Made by a program: the position numbers and the translations under genes. Below the pieces are notes generated by a model. That model did not search any database. It was not told the origin of the DNA and saw only the letters and a program-made list of their open reading frames with translations. From Nocardioides sp. (GTDB lineage Bacteria; Actinomycetota; Actinomycetes; Propionibacteriales; Nocardioidaceae), in NCBI RefSeq assembly GCF_030149505.1, contig NZ_JASBRN010000022.1, forward strand, positions 1-64,000: 64,000 nucleotides of DNA, written 5' to 3'. Below are positions 20,262 through 32,121 of the stretch, in pieces (the stretch's first letter is position 1; each line of letters starts with the position of its first letter).

Positions 20262-21925
20262 ATCCGCTCCGGGGCGGAGACGCCGAGCAGGTCCAGGCCG
20301 TTGGCCAGGACGGTGCGGGCGGCATGCACCAGCACGAGGCGCGCCTCGTTGGCAGGGGTGACCGGCTCGTCGCCCTGCGGCAGCATCCGGCACTCCTTGG
20401 TGTCGTACCACTTGTTGAACGTCGACGCCGTGGCCTCGAGGTAGCGGGCGATCCGGTGGGGCTCGCGCAGCTCCGCGGCGGAGGCGACGACCCGCGGGAA
20501 CTCGGCGAGTGCGCGGAGCAGCTCACCGTCACGCTCGTGGTCGAGAAGCGCCGGGTCGTAGTCGGCCGGCAGGGACATCCCGAGGTCGGTGGCGTTGGCG
20601 ATCATCCGGCAGGTGCGCGCGTGGGCGTACTGCACGTAGTGGACCGGGTTGTCGTTGGACGCCTTGGTGATCTCGACGACGTCGAGCACCAGCGGGGAGT
20701 CGGCCGGGTAGCGGGCGAGGGAGTAGCGCAGCGCGTCGACACCGATCTCCTCGGTGAGCTCCTGCAGCGTCACGATCGTGCCGGCCCGCTTGGACAGGAC
20801 CAGCTCCTCCCCGCCCTGGAGGATCTTGACCATCTGGCCGATCAGGACGTCGAGGGTCTCGGCCGGGTCGTCACCGACGCAGGCCGCCATGGCCTTGAGC
20901 CGCCCGACGTACCCGTGGTGGTCGGCGCCGAGCAGGTAGATGCAGTGACCGAAGCCGCGCGCCCGCTTGTTGAGGTAGTAGGCGGTGTCGGAGGCGAAGT
21001 AGGTCAGCTCGCCGTCGGACTTGATCAGGACCCGGTCCTTGTCGTCGCCGAAGTCGGTGGTGCGCATCCACAGCGCCCCGTCCTCCTCGTAGACGTGGCC
21101 GAGGTCCTTGAGCCGGGCGAGCGTGTCGGGCACCGAGCCGGACTCGTGCAGGGAGAGCTCGGAGAACCACACGTCGAAGTGAGTCTGGAAGTGCTCGAGC
21201 TGGTCCTGCTGCTCCTTGAGCTGGAGCCGGTAGCCGACTGCGCGGACGGCAGCCCGGCGTTCGTCCTCGGGCAGCGCGAAGATGCCGGGCTGGTCGGCCT
21301 CGACAGCCTTGGCCAGGTCGGCGATGTAGGCACCGGCGTAGCCGTCGGCCGGAGCGGGCTGTCCCAGCGCGGCCGCGACGATGGAGTCCGCGAAGTGGTT
21401 CATCTGGACGCCGCGGTCGTTGATGTAGAACTCGCGCACCACCTCGGCACCAGCCGCGGCCAGCACCCGTGCGATGGCGTCGCCCAGCACCGCCCACCGG
21501 GTGTGACCCAGGTGCAGAGGCCCGGTCGGGTTGGCGGAGATGAACTCCACGTTGATCCGCTGACCCGCGAGCGTGGAGGTCCGTCCGTACGCCGCCCCGG
21601 CCGCCACGATGTCGGCGGCGACCTTGCCCTGGGCGCCGGCGTCGACGGTGATGTTGAGGAAGCCCGGACCGGCGATCTCGACGGCGGTCACGCCGTCGCC
21701 GGCGAGCAGCCGCTCGCGCACCATCTCGGCCAGGGCGCGGGGGTTGAGCCCGGCCTTCTTGGCCAGCTGCAGCGCGACGTTGGTGGCGTAGTCGCCGTGC
21801 TCCTTGGAGCGGGGTCGCTCCACCGTCACGTTCGTCGGGACGCCGTCCGGCAGGGTGAGGGCACCCTCGTCGGAGAGCGTCGTCAGCACGTCGACGATCG
21901 CGGTGGAGAGCTGCTCGGGAGTCAC
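20258..21925 (-). CDS. argS: arginyl-tRNA synthetase
   Basis: This 555-residue class I synthetase charges tRNA-Arg. The HIGH-type motif is TGPLHLGHTRW, and the KMSKS-type motif is reduced to LSKRAGT, as usual in ArgRS. The C-terminal anticodon-binding domain contains ATASTFNKWYDT. The GTG at 21923-21925 lies six bases after a TAGGGT box, so the mRNA is probably leaderless. A tRNA-Arg gene is divergent 150 bases upstream. Confidence 0.97.
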   Translation of the reverse strand: MTPEQLSTAIVDVLTTLSDEGALTLPDGVPTNVTVERPRSKEHGDYATNVALQLAKKAGLNPRALAEMVRERLLAGDGVTAVEIAGPGFLNITVDAGAQGKVAADIVAAGAAYGRTSTLAGQRINVEFISANPTGPLHLGHTRWAVLGDAIARVLAAAGAEVVREFYINDRGVQMNHFADSIVAAALGQPAPADGYAGAYIADLAKAVEADQPGIFALPEDERRAAVRAVGYRLQLKEQQDQLEHFQTHFDVWFSELSLHESGSVPDTLARLKDLGHVYEEDGALWMRTTDFGDDKDRVLIKSDGELTYFASDTAYYLNKRARGFGHCIYLLGADHHGYVGRLKAMAACVGDDPAETLDVLIGQMVKILQGGEELVLSKRAGTIVTLQELTEEIGVDALRYSLARYPADSPLVLDVVEITKASNDNPVHYVQYAHARTCRMIANATDLGMSLPADYDPALLDHERDGELLRALAEFPRVVASAAELREPHRIARYLEATASTFNKWYDTKECRMLPQGDEPVTPANEARLVLVHAARTVLANGLDLLGVSAPERM

Positions 21926-21931
21926 CCGACA

Positions 21932-21937
21932 ACCCTA
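21932..21937 (-). promoter_or_regulatory. argS: -10 box TAGGGT for leaderless argS mRNA
   Basis: TAGGGT ends six bases before the GTG start, so transcription would begin at or beside the start codon. It belongs to a recurring set in this window. Confidence 0.6.
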
Positions 21938-22078
21938 TCGGCGCCCGCGTACGGGCCCCGCATCGATATCGGCGCTGGGACGCGGCGCGCTGGGTGCGAC
22001 CCGATTCGGCACCCCCCTGGCCGGGCTGTAGGGTGAGCCCGCTCGCAGGCCCGGCCCCGCGCCGGACCTCGACAGCAC

Positions 22079-22154
22079 GCCTCCGTAGCTCAGGGGATAG
22101 AGCACTGGTTTCCGGTACCAGGTGTCGCAGGTTCGAATCCTGCCGGAGGCGCCA
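22079..22154 (+). tRNA. tRNA-Arg (anticodon CCG), CCA encoded
   Basis: The cloverleaf is complete. The 7-bp acceptor is GCCTCCG/CGGAGGC and the D arm is GCTC/GAGC. The anticodon arm is CTGGT/ACCAG with loop TTCCGGT, giving anticodon CCG for CGG codons. The T arm is GCAGG/CCTGC with TTCGAAT. The discriminator base is G and CCA is genomic. It is divergent from argS, whose product charges it. Confidence 0.96.
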
Positions 22155-22187
22155 GCCAGCACGGCGACTGACGACGAAGGACAGCCC

Positions 22188-22217
22188 GACCCGGACCCGC
22201 ACCAGCAGGTCCGGGTC
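22188..22217 (+). terminator. hairpin terminator after tRNA-Arg
   Basis: A perfect 9-bp stem GACCCGGAC/GTCCGGGTC with a 12-base loop lies about 34 bases after the tRNA. There is no T-tract, as is common in high-GC terminators. Confidence 0.6.
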
Positions 22218-22301
22218 GTCGCGTCTGCGCAGCCGCTTATACCGCCGCCCCTCAAGTCCCTGGGCCGCGGAGCCGACACCTCCCCCGGTCCGGACGCCTG
22301 G

Positions 22302-22346
22302 AGGTAGTCCGTCCGGCCTGGTCCAGACCACCCGAAGTGACTACCT
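22302..22346 (+). repeat. inverted repeat in leader of the secreted protein gene
   Basis: AGGTAGTC (22302-22309) and GACTACCT (22339-22346) are exact inverted copies. TGGTC-CA-GACCA forms a smaller hairpin between them. This could be an RNA stem or an operator; the function is unknown. Confidence 0.5.
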
Positions 22347-22483
22347 AACCCGGCAGCGTGTGGGCCGTTTCACCCTTTGAGGTCCGTCACCACGACGGAA
22401 ACCTCCCGGGAGGGGAGGGGTGCTTCACACACTCTTCCTGGCTACCACCGCTGACACCAGCAGCGACGACGAAAGTAGGAAGT

Positions 22484-24040
22484 GTGAAGAAGTCCTTCAA
22501 GAGGGCCGTGGCCGTCTCCGCCGTCTGCGCGGCCGGCCTGGCTGGCACCCTCACCACCACCCCCGCCGCGACCGCCCAGGACGACGCGCCGGCACCCAAG
22601 GTCCTCACCGACTTCGGCATGACCGCGCTCGCCTACGGGACGAAGATCAGCCTGGGTGGCATCGACGTCAAGAGCCTCAAGGACGCCAAGACCCTGCAGG
22701 CCTGCACGCGCACCACCGGTCTGGAGCGCCTCGCGCCCTCGCTGCTGTCCACGGACACGATCGCCGAGCTCCTGGGCGACGCCCTGCCGGTCAACCTGGC
22801 CGGCCTGATCCACCTCTCCCCCAGCACCAGCTCCACCGAGACCTACCGCGACGGCAACATCACCGGCGTGCGGGCGACCAACCTGCTCGGTGACATCGTC
22901 GTCGGCGCCGAGGAGCTCGTGCCCGGCGTGCAGCTCCCGACGCTGGAGATCAAGGGCCTCGAGGCCGTGGCGGACTCCTTCCACGACCCGGCCGACCGTG
23001 ACGGCGACGGCAACGAGTACGGCACCGCGGAGTCGTTCGGCTTCAAGAGCCTCAAGCTCATCCTCCCCGAGGACGGCGTCATCGGCGACACCCTCAACCT
23101 GCTGCTCGAGAACCTCGGCCTGGGCACCGACGTGCTCAACGAGATCATCAACGTCCCGCTCGGCATCCTGGTCGACACCCTCAACCAGCTGATCGAGATG
23201 GCCGACCCGGTCCTGGGCGACGTCATCGAGATCCCGGGCCTGGGCTCGATCGGCCTCGGTTCGTCCTTCACCAAGGTCGGCGAGGGCTTCGCCTCCTCCG
23301 GCGCCAACGCCCTGCAGATCGAGGTCGACCCCACCGAGTCCAACAACGACTCCGCCGCCCTGCTCAAGCTCGGCTACGCCCAGTCGCGGATCGACGAGGG
23401 CGCTGTCAACGGCGTCTTCCGCTCGACCCTGAGCGGCCTCAACCTCAAGGCCCTGCCGCTCACCGAGGACACCGAGCTGCTGCACCTCGGCGGCATCGGC
23501 ACCCAGGCGATCCCCTGCGCAGGCACCGACGGCACCACCGAATCCAAGACCGTCGAGAGCGTCAGCTTCCCGCTGAGCCTCCCGGGTCTCCCGGTCAGCC
23601 TGGCCACGCTGAACGGCATCGAGTACTCCTACAGCGCCAAGCAGCTCTCCCGCGGCCGCGCCCGCTCGGTGGCGACCTCCTCGCTCGGCTCGCTCGAGAT
23701 CCCGGTCCTCGACCTGGTCATCTCCGGCGTGGAGTCCACGCTCAAGCTGCGCAGCACCGGCAAGCAGGGCAAGGCCGTCCGCGGCAACAACAAGCCGCAG
23801 TTCAAGCTCGCCAGCGTCCTCTACAAGGGCGAGGAGCTGCTGCCCCCGGGTGGCCTCGGCATCGGCGAGACTGTCTCCTTCGTGGTCGAGCAGCTCAACA
23901 ACACCAACGGGTTCATCACCTTCGGCCCGCGTGCGACGAGCAACTTCTACGGCGGCAAGCTCTCTGCCACCCAGCTGAAGATCGGCGACCTGCTGACCCT
24001 CGACCTGGGCTGGCTGGAGTCGCAGATCTTCCCCCGCTGA
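22484..24040 (+). CDS. secreted actinobacterial protein, possibly choice-of-anchor P family
   Basis: This 518-residue protein has a Sec-type signal peptide: VKKSFKRAVAVSAVCAAGLAGTL with likely cleavage near ATAQDD. The mature part is rich in Leu, Gly and Thr. It has the segment FGMTALAYGTKIS right after cleavage and only two Cys (near residues 72 and 345). It resembles surface proteins called choice-of-anchor P, but I am not certain. There is no sortase motif or C-terminal membrane helix. The GTG has GTAGGAAGT upstream. It stands alone with its own terminator. It is probably an abundant extracellular or envelope protein. Confidence 0.75.
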   Translation: MKKSFKRAVAVSAVCAAGLAGTLTTTPAATAQDDAPAPKVLTDFGMTALAYGTKISLGGIDVKSLKDAKTLQACTRTTGLERLAPSLLSTDTIAELLGDALPVNLAGLIHLSPSTSSTETYRDGNITGVRATNLLGDIVVGAEELVPGVQLPTLEIKGLEAVADSFHDPADRDGDGNEYGTAESFGFKSLKLILPEDGVIGDTLNLLLENLGLGTDVLNEIINVPLGILVDTLNQLIEMADPVLGDVIEIPGLGSIGLGSSFTKVGEGFASSGANALQIEVDPTESNNDSAALLKLGYAQSRIDEGAVNGVFRSTLSGLNLKALPLTEDTELLHLGGIGTQAIPCAGTDGTTESKTVESVSFPLSLPGLPVSLATLNGIEYSYSAKQLSRGRARSVATSSLGSLEIPVLDLVISGVESTLKLRSTGKQGKAVRGNNKPQFKLASVLYKGEELLPPGGLGIGETVSFVVEQLNNTNGFITFGPRATSNFYGGKLSATQLKIGDLLTLDLGWLESQIFPR

Positions 24041-24104
24041 TCCACGCTCGCTGAGCCTCGGCCCAGCGACCCGACCGGCACTGCCGGTCCACCCTTCTGA
24101 CACG

Positions 24105-24135
24105 ACCGGGGCGGCCCATCGAGGGCCGCCCCGGT
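24105..24135 (+). terminator. strong hairpin terminator after the secreted protein gene
   Basis: A perfect 13-bp stem ACCGGGGCGGCCC/GGGCCGCCCCGGT with a 5-base loop is followed by TTCGTGCGTT. A smaller GACCGG/CCGGTC hairpin lies just upstream at 24073-24089. Confidence 0.8.
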
Positions 24136-24144
24136 TCGTGCGTT

Positions 24145-24220
24145 CCAGGGGTCTCATGGCTCGCTGCGCTCGCACCTCGACCAGCGGCCGGACCGGGTCG
24201 CACCTCGACCAGCGAGGTGC
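24145..24220. repeat. dispersed-repeat-like element with internal duplication and hairpin
   Basis: The 17-base unit TCGCACCTCGACCAGCG occurs at 24170-24186 and again at 24198-24214. The second copy forms a hairpin GCACCTCG/CGAGGTGC (24200-24220) that could terminate the facing LCP gene. The GGTCTC...CGCTGCGCTCGC...CTCGACC layout resembles the element at 29,817 and a fragment at 41,166. Confidence 0.5.
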
Positions 24221-24224
24221 GCCG

Positions 24225-25148
24225 TCAGCAGCCGGGGGGCAGCGTGGCGTCGGCGCGGGCCGCGTTGCCGAGCCGACGGGCGGTCGCGACGTCCGGCCGC
24301 ACGATGCTCGCTCCACCGACGGTGCCGATCGTGCCGGGCACCACGCACGTGGTGATCCGGGACGGGTCGACCCGGGCGACGAGCTGCGCCAGCCGGAACA
24401 GCGTCGCCGGGCCCTCGCCCGTGCGCAGGTGCTGCAGCACCGACATCACCCCGCGCTCCATGAACCCCGGCGTGCCGGCCTGCGAGGCCACTCGCGCCTG
24501 GATGCCGCGCAGCACCCGCTGCTGGTTGGCCGAGCGCGCGAAGTCGCCCCCGGCCAGGGTCTTGCGGATGCGGGCGAAGGCCATCGCGCCGTAGCCGTCG
24601 AGGCGGACCCGCCCCTGGGCGAAGCCGCGCGGCTTGAGGTCGGGGTCGGAGAAGCGGCGCGGGTTGCTGACCGTGATGCCGCCGATGTCGTCGACCATGT
24701 CCTCGAAGAAGGGGAAGCGCGTGACGAACACGTAGTCGGGCTGGACGCCGACGAGGTTGCCGACCGTCCGGCCCTGGAGCTCGGGTCCACCGAAGACCAT
24801 CGCGGCGTTCACCCGGCTCGAGCCGTACCCGGGGATCGGGACGTAGGAGTCGCGCGGGATGCCGATCGCGGCCGCCGCGCCGGTGCGCGGGTCGATCCCG
24901 ATGAGCTGGAGCGCGTCGCCGCGGGTCCGGGTCATCACCTGGCCGGGCCGGGCGTCGGAGCCCACCGCCAGGATCCACACGACCCGGTCCCCCACGTCGA
25001 GGCCGCGTGCGTGACGCATCGCCACCAGCGCGGAGTCTTCGGAGGCCACCTCGGCGTCCGGCACCACGACCACGGTCGTGGCCAGCACGGCCGCCAACGC
25101 GGTCGCCCTCGCCGTACGCCGGAGCCGGCCCGCCCTGCGCGTGCTCAC
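24225..25148 (-). CDS. LytR-CpsA-Psr (LCP) family cell-wall ligase
   Basis: This 307-residue membrane-anchored protein should transfer lipid-linked glycopolymers to peptidoglycan on the outer face. A signal-anchor helix (ALAAVLATTVVVV) is near the N-terminus. LCP landmarks are VGSDARPGQ, TRGDALQLIGID, IPRDSYVPIPGYG, and the Arg-containing FARIRKTLAGGDFARSANQQR. The GTG at 25146-25148 overlaps the upstream lipoprotein stop as GTGA, which decides the start. It may act with the WecA-type enzyme at 7,087. The polymer is unknown. Confidence 0.92.
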   Translation of the reverse strand: MSTRRAGRLRRTARATALAAVLATTVVVVPDAEVASEDSALVAMRHARGLDVGDRVVWILAVGSDARPGQVMTRTRGDALQLIGIDPRTGAAAAIGIPRDSYVPIPGYGSSRVNAAMVFGGPELQGRTVGNLVGVQPDYVFVTRFPFFEDMVDDIGGITVSNPRRFSDPDLKPRGFAQGRVRLDGYGAMAFARIRKTLAGGDFARSANQQRVLRGIQARVASQAGTPGFMERGVMSVLQHLRTGEGPATLFRLAQLVARVDPSRITTCVVPGTIGTVGGASIVRPDVATARRLGNAARADATLPPGC

Positions 25149-25882
25149 CGTTCCCCTCCCGAACGTTTGCCCGACTGGTTGCCTGACCGATCCGCCGACT
25201 GCTGGCCCGGGGTCGGCCGCAGCGGCGACTGCGTCACGTCGAAGCCGAAGACCCGCCACCCGCCGCGCAGGTAGGTCAGCACCAGCCGACCCTCGAGCCG
25301 GATCCGGCGCTCGACCTCGCCCGTGGTGCGGAAGTCCATCCGCACCCGCGCGGTCGCACCGCGCGGCACCTCCCGCGTGGACAGCACGTCGACCGCGACG
25401 CGGCGCCGCAGCGGCACGAGCGCGTCGATCCGCGAGCCCAGCCGGGCGCTGGTCATGAGGTCGCGCTGCTGCCAGCCCTGCTGGGCCGCTGTGCGCGTGA
25501 ACCCGGGGAAGGAGCCCTGGTAGCGGGTGCGCGGGTAGTCGGCCTCGACGAACGCCGCGTCCCACCAGCCGTCGACGACCGCCGCGACCCGCTGCGCCAC
25601 CTGGCGGTGCCGCTGCGGCGCGAGCCGGCCGACCCGCTGGCCGGGCACGACCACGGTGGGCACGCTCGCGGCCCGCCGGCCGGCGTCCTCGCCGCGCGCC
25701 CCGGGCCCGCCGTCCGGCGAGCCCGACCCGTCCTCGCCGGTGCACCCTGCCACGAGGACCAGGGCCAGGAGCGGGCCCAGCGACGGGGCGAGGAGTCGCC
25801 GGTCCGAGCGGGTGCTCCGGGCCCCCCGCAGGGGTGGGGTACGCCGGGTCCTGGGCGCCCCGAGAGGCTCCTGGTGCGGCAC
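25145..25882 (-). CDS. putative lipoprotein co-transcribed with LCP gene
   Basis: This 245-residue protein begins with a basic segment and a hydrophobic helix ending in the lipobox LVAGC (Cys near residue 46). A Gly/Ser-rich linker follows, then a folded part with WWDAAFVEADYPRTRYQGSFPGFT and a beta-rich end. The GTG at 25882 follows AGGAGGAGCGTTC. The overlap with the LCP gene suggests a joint role at the cell envelope. I do not recognise a named family. Confidence 0.75.
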   Translation of the reverse strand: MPHQEPLGAPRTRRTPPLRGARSTRSDRRLLAPSLGPLLALVLVAGCTGEDGSGSPDGGPGARGEDAGRRAASVPTVVVPGQRVGRLAPQRHRQVAQRVAAVVDGWWDAAFVEADYPRTRYQGSFPGFTRTAAQQGWQQRDLMTSARLGSRIDALVPLRRRVAVDVLSTREVPRGATARVRMDFRTTGEVERRIRLEGRLVLTYLRGGWRVFGFDVTQSPLRPTPGQQSADRSGNQSGKRSGGER

Positions 25883-26021
25883 GAACGCTCCTCCTGGTGT
25901 GGCTTCGGTGACACCCTGCCCGAATCGCGCCCCGACCTGGGACATCGACGCGTCGGGGGTCTAGCCTGGGTGACTGCAATTGACACCTTCGCGCGCTCAT
26001 CCGAAAGAGGCGAATCAAGCC

Positions 26022-29789
<3,768 letters not shown>

Positions 29790-29816
29790 TCGAGGACGCG
29801 CCAGCGGACTCGATGG

Positions 29817-29880
29817 TGGTGGTCGAGCGAGCGGCGCGACTGAGGCACGAAGTCGCGACCCGCGTGTCGAGACCCAGTGA
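29817..29880. repeat. dispersed intergenic repeat element
   Basis: Between kgd and the next gene lies GGTGGTCGAGCGAGC...CGTGTCGAGACCC with an internal 7-bp hairpin CGCGACT/AGTCGCG (29835-29857). On the other strand it reads GGGTCTCGACACGCGGGTCG...CTCGACCACC, a pattern I associate with repeats in Nocardioides. It carries no open frame of its own. Confidence 0.55.
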
Positions 29881-29901
29881 GATGTGAGGAGACATTCGGC
29901 G

Positions 29902-30078
29902 GTGTACTTCACCGATCGCGGCATCGAGGAGCTCGTCTCGCGCCGGGGTGACGAGGAGGTGACCCTGGGGTGGCTCGCCGAGCAGCTCCAGGCCTTCACC
30001 GACGTCCACCCCGAGCACGAGGCGGCGGTCGAGCGGCTGGCCACCTGGCTGGCCCGCCTCGACGACCCCGAGGACTGA
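29902..30078 (+). CDS. small conserved protein, DUF6104-like
   Basis: This 58-residue soluble protein, VYFTDRGIEELVSRRGDEEV..., ends in a helical LATWLARLDDPED. It matches what I recall of the DUF6104 family found after kgd in actinobacteria; the function is unknown. The GTG at 29902 follows GAGGAG, and its stop overlaps the next start (TGATG). A further seven upstream codons are open but not conserved-looking. Confidence 0.75.
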   Translation: MYFTDRGIEELVSRRGDEEVTLGWLAEQLQAFTDVHPEHEAAVERLATWLARLDDPED

Positions 30079-30662
30079 TGGAGGCACCTCCGCCGGAGAT
30101 CAGCTACGCCGCCTGGGGCCGCGCCTTCTTCCGCGAGGCGGTCTCGGTGGAGCGGGTCCTGGCCGCGGTCAACGTCCTGTCCGGGCAACCGGTCGACCTC
30201 GGCCCCTTGGGCGTCGGTCCGGGTCGCGTGGCGCGGGTGACCGCCCAGGGCGCCATCGGCGAGGCCTGGGGGCACCGGGTCGGCGACGACCCGGTCGCCT
30301 TCGCCGTACGCCTGCCGGTGGCGGTGACCTTCACCCTCGACCTCGGCGTGGACAAGCAGGTCTTCGCCGCGGACCTCGAGGTGCCGCTGCTCATCACCGG
30401 TCGGGCGCGCGCGGACCTGACCATCACCTTGGACATCGAGCCGCCGCGGCCGCACCAGATCGTGGTCGACCTGCGGGCGCAGGGGTTGCGGGCCTCCCTC
30501 ACCAAGCACGCCGCCCGCGTGCAGGGCGAGCTGCAGCGCTTCGTGGCGCGCTACGTCGCGCGCGAGGTGGAGAAGGACTACGTCCTGCGGGTGCGGACGA
30601 TCGACGTCTCCGCGGCCATCGACCGAGCCCTGGTCACCCTGGCCCCGCAGCGGCCGGTCTGA
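30078..30662 (+). CDS. conserved hypothetical protein
   Basis: This 194-residue protein starts MEAPPPEISYAAWGRAFF and has no membrane segment or signal peptide. The middle is beta-rich (FAVRLPVAVTFTLDLG...DLTITLDIEPP), and the C-terminal helices are basic. The ATG overlaps the stop of the small upstream gene, so the two are translationally coupled. I do not recognise a family with known function. The alternating hydrophobic strands could bind a lipid or hydrophobic ligand, which is speculation. Confidence 0.7.
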   Translation: MEAPPPEISYAAWGRAFFREAVSVERVLAAVNVLSGQPVDLGPLGVGPGRVARVTAQGAIGEAWGHRVGDDPVAFAVRLPVAVTFTLDLGVDKQVFAADLEVPLLITGRARADLTITLDIEPPRPHQIVVDLRAQGLRASLTKHAARVQGELQRFVARYVAREVEKDYVLRVRTIDVSAAIDRALVTLAPQRPV

Positions 30663-30663
30663 C

Positions 30664-30669
30664 TACCGT
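30664..30669 (+). promoter_or_regulatory. -10 box TACCGT, leaderless start of the decarboxylase-family gene
   Basis: TACCGT ends seven bases before the ATG at 30677. Confidence 0.5.
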
Positions 30670-30676
30670 CGGGACC

Positions 30677-31279
30677 ATGACGACGCTCTACCCCGCGGCC
30701 CCGTGGACGATGGAGGGCCAGCTGTGGCTCTCGCTGTTCAAGGTAGGGCACGACGTCGACGCCCGCCGCCCCCGGGGCGTGTACGGCGTCGCGCTGGTCT
30801 CCTACGAGGAGCCGAGCCCCCTCACGTACTCCGAGCTGCTGGTCGCGCGGGTGGTCAAGGAGCCGCTGCGGGCGGTGTCGATCACCGACATCTGGGTCGA
30901 CTCCCCCGCCTCGGTGGCCGGTGGCCGCGAGCTCTGGGCGATCCCGAAGGAGCTGGCCGACTTCCGTGTGACCCGTGAGCGCGGATCGGTGCGCGAGCGC
31001 ACGTCGTGGTCGGTCGATGTCGACGGCCGCTCGGTCGTGCGGGCCCGCTTCACGGACGCCTCGCGGCTGCTGCCGCGGGTGCCGCTCAAGGGTGCGACCT
31101 GGCAGCCGCCGATCGACGACCACGCCGGTGACGTCGTCGCGCGCCTGACCGGCTCCAGCAGGGTCGGGCCGTGCCGCTCGGACTGGGACATCGCCCCGGA
31201 CGGCCCGCTGGGCTGGCTGGCCGGCGCGCGCCGCCTGGCGTCGTTCCGCCAGGACGGCTTCCGGATGACCTTCGGCTAG
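30677..31279 (+). CDS. acetoacetate decarboxylase family protein
   Basis: This 200-residue protein matches the ADC fold: N-terminal YPAAPWTMEGQLWLSLF, then VYGVALVSYEE, then the hallmark region AGGRELWAIPKELADF. In true acetoacetate decarboxylase a Schiff-base Lys lies in this region; here K is present in PKELADF, so activity is possible. Related proteins act on other keto acids or are non-catalytic. Its stop overlaps the stop of the facing gene by four bases. Confidence 0.8.
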   Translation: MTTLYPAAPWTMEGQLWLSLFKVGHDVDARRPRGVYGVALVSYEEPSPLTYSELLVARVVKEPLRAVSITDIWVDSPASVAGGRELWAIPKELADFRVTRERGSVRERTSWSVDVDGRSVVRARFTDASRLLPRVPLKGATWQPPIDDHAGDVVARLTGSSRVGPCRSDWDIAPDGPLGWLAGARRLASFRQDGFRMTFG

Positions 31280-31545
31280 GCCTGGGACTGCGCGGGCTCC
31301 TCGCCCGCGTCCCCGTCGATCTCCGCGGGCCCCTGCTCGGCCGCGGCCCGCTTGGCGGCGTCGCGGATCTCGAAGACCTCGGTGGCCAGGCCGCCGATCG
31401 CGCCCGCGACGTCCTTGACGGCGTTGGTGAGGATCGTGGTGACCTCGCCGACCGCGCCCGCTGTCGCCTCGACGGTGCTCTGCACGGCGTCCTTGGAGAT
31501 CTCCGCCTTGCTGATGCGGTCCTTGCCGCTGGGGCCGTTGCTCAT
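31276..31545 (-). CDS. small hypothetical helical protein
   Basis: This 89-residue protein, MSNGPSGKDRISKAEISKDAV..., has a long amphipathic helix covering about residues 25-65 and an acidic, Ala/Glu-rich tail. There is no signal or membrane helix. I do not recognise it. The ATG at 31545 was chosen as the first codon of the compact, helix-predicted part. The upstream frame is open for 30 more codons. Confidence 0.55.
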   Translation of the reverse strand: MSNGPSGKDRISKAEISKDAVQSTVEATAGAVGEVTTILTNAVKDVAGAIGGLATEVFEIRDAAKRAAAEQGPAEIDGDAGEEPAQSQA

Positions 31546-31591
31546 GGCGACAGTCTCCCCTCCGCACGCCTCTGCGACCACATGTTCCCGA

Positions 31592-32104
31592 TCACCCCTC
31601 GGCGGCGGGCACGGCCCCGGCGAGCTCCTCGGCACTGACCGCGGGCGCCTCGCGGAGCGCGACCAGGGCGTCGTCGGCCAGCGTCCGGTCGACCTCGGTC
31701 ACCAGACCGGCCAGCACCAGCAGGGTGCCGTCGTCGCGGACCACGCCCACGGTCGTCATCTCCTCGAAGTCGGCCACGAAGGCGTCCTGACCCACCTCGC
31801 GGCAGTCACTGTCGGCGAGATAGGCCCAGGAGTAGGTCTCGCACCGCGAGGACCTTCCCGGCGTGGCGGCCGCGCGCTGGACCAGGCTCGCCCCGGGGAA
31901 GGCGGTGACGTCGGCGAGCGCACGGTCGCCGTCGACGTACAGGTTCGAGAGGCCCGACCCGCGCAGGTCGACCAGGTGGAACGTGGTGTCGAGACCCTCG
32001 AGCTCGGCCACGAGGGCGGGGTCCGGGCCACCACACCCGCCCAACGACGGCGACAGGGCCCCGAGCGCCGCCGTCACCAGCAGCGCCCGAGGCCCCGTTC
32101 CCAT
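31592..32104 (-). CDS. putative lipoprotein
   Basis: This 170-residue protein has a short signal sequence ending in the lipobox LGGC (Cys24). A mostly beta/alpha mixed domain with paired Cys (SSRCETYSW and DSDCREV) follows, consistent with an extracytoplasmic disulfide. The function is unknown. The ATG at 32104 is seven bases after a TAGGCT box. Confidence 0.7.
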   Translation of the reverse strand: MGTGPRALLVTAALGALSPSLGGCGGPDPALVAELEGLDTTFHLVDLRGSGLSNLYVDGDRALADVTAFPGASLVQRAAATPGRSSRCETYSWAYLADSDCREVGQDAFVADFEEMTTVGVVRDDGTLLVLAGLVTEVDRTLADDALVALREAPAVSAEELAGAVPAAEG

Positions 32105-32111
32105 GCTCCGC

Positions 32112-32117
32112 AGCCTA
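32112..32117 (-). promoter_or_regulatory. -10 box TAGGCT for leaderless lipoprotein mRNA
   Basis: TAGGCT ends seven bases before the ATG at 32104. Confidence 0.55.
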
Positions 32118-32121
32118 GGCC

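Larger units (their letters stand above)
22155..22483. other. gene-free stretch with inverted repeats before the secreted protein gene
   Basis: No convincing gene is present in these 329 bases. They hold a tRNA-proximal hairpin, an 8-bp inverted repeat with a 29-base gap, the palindrome CCTCCCGGGAGG at 22402-22413, and finally the ribosome-binding site GTAGGAAGT before the GTG at 22484. The long structured leader suggests regulated expression, but I recognise no riboswitch class. Confidence 0.6.

Noticed and set aside
17619..20444. A 941-codon plus-strand frame
   Set aside because: It spans the antisense of hom, lysA and the end of argS, all of which are certain genes.
22302..22346. Riboswitch before the secreted protein
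   Set aside because: The inverted repeats are real, but no conserved core of a known riboswitch class was recognised, so only an inverted repeat is reported.
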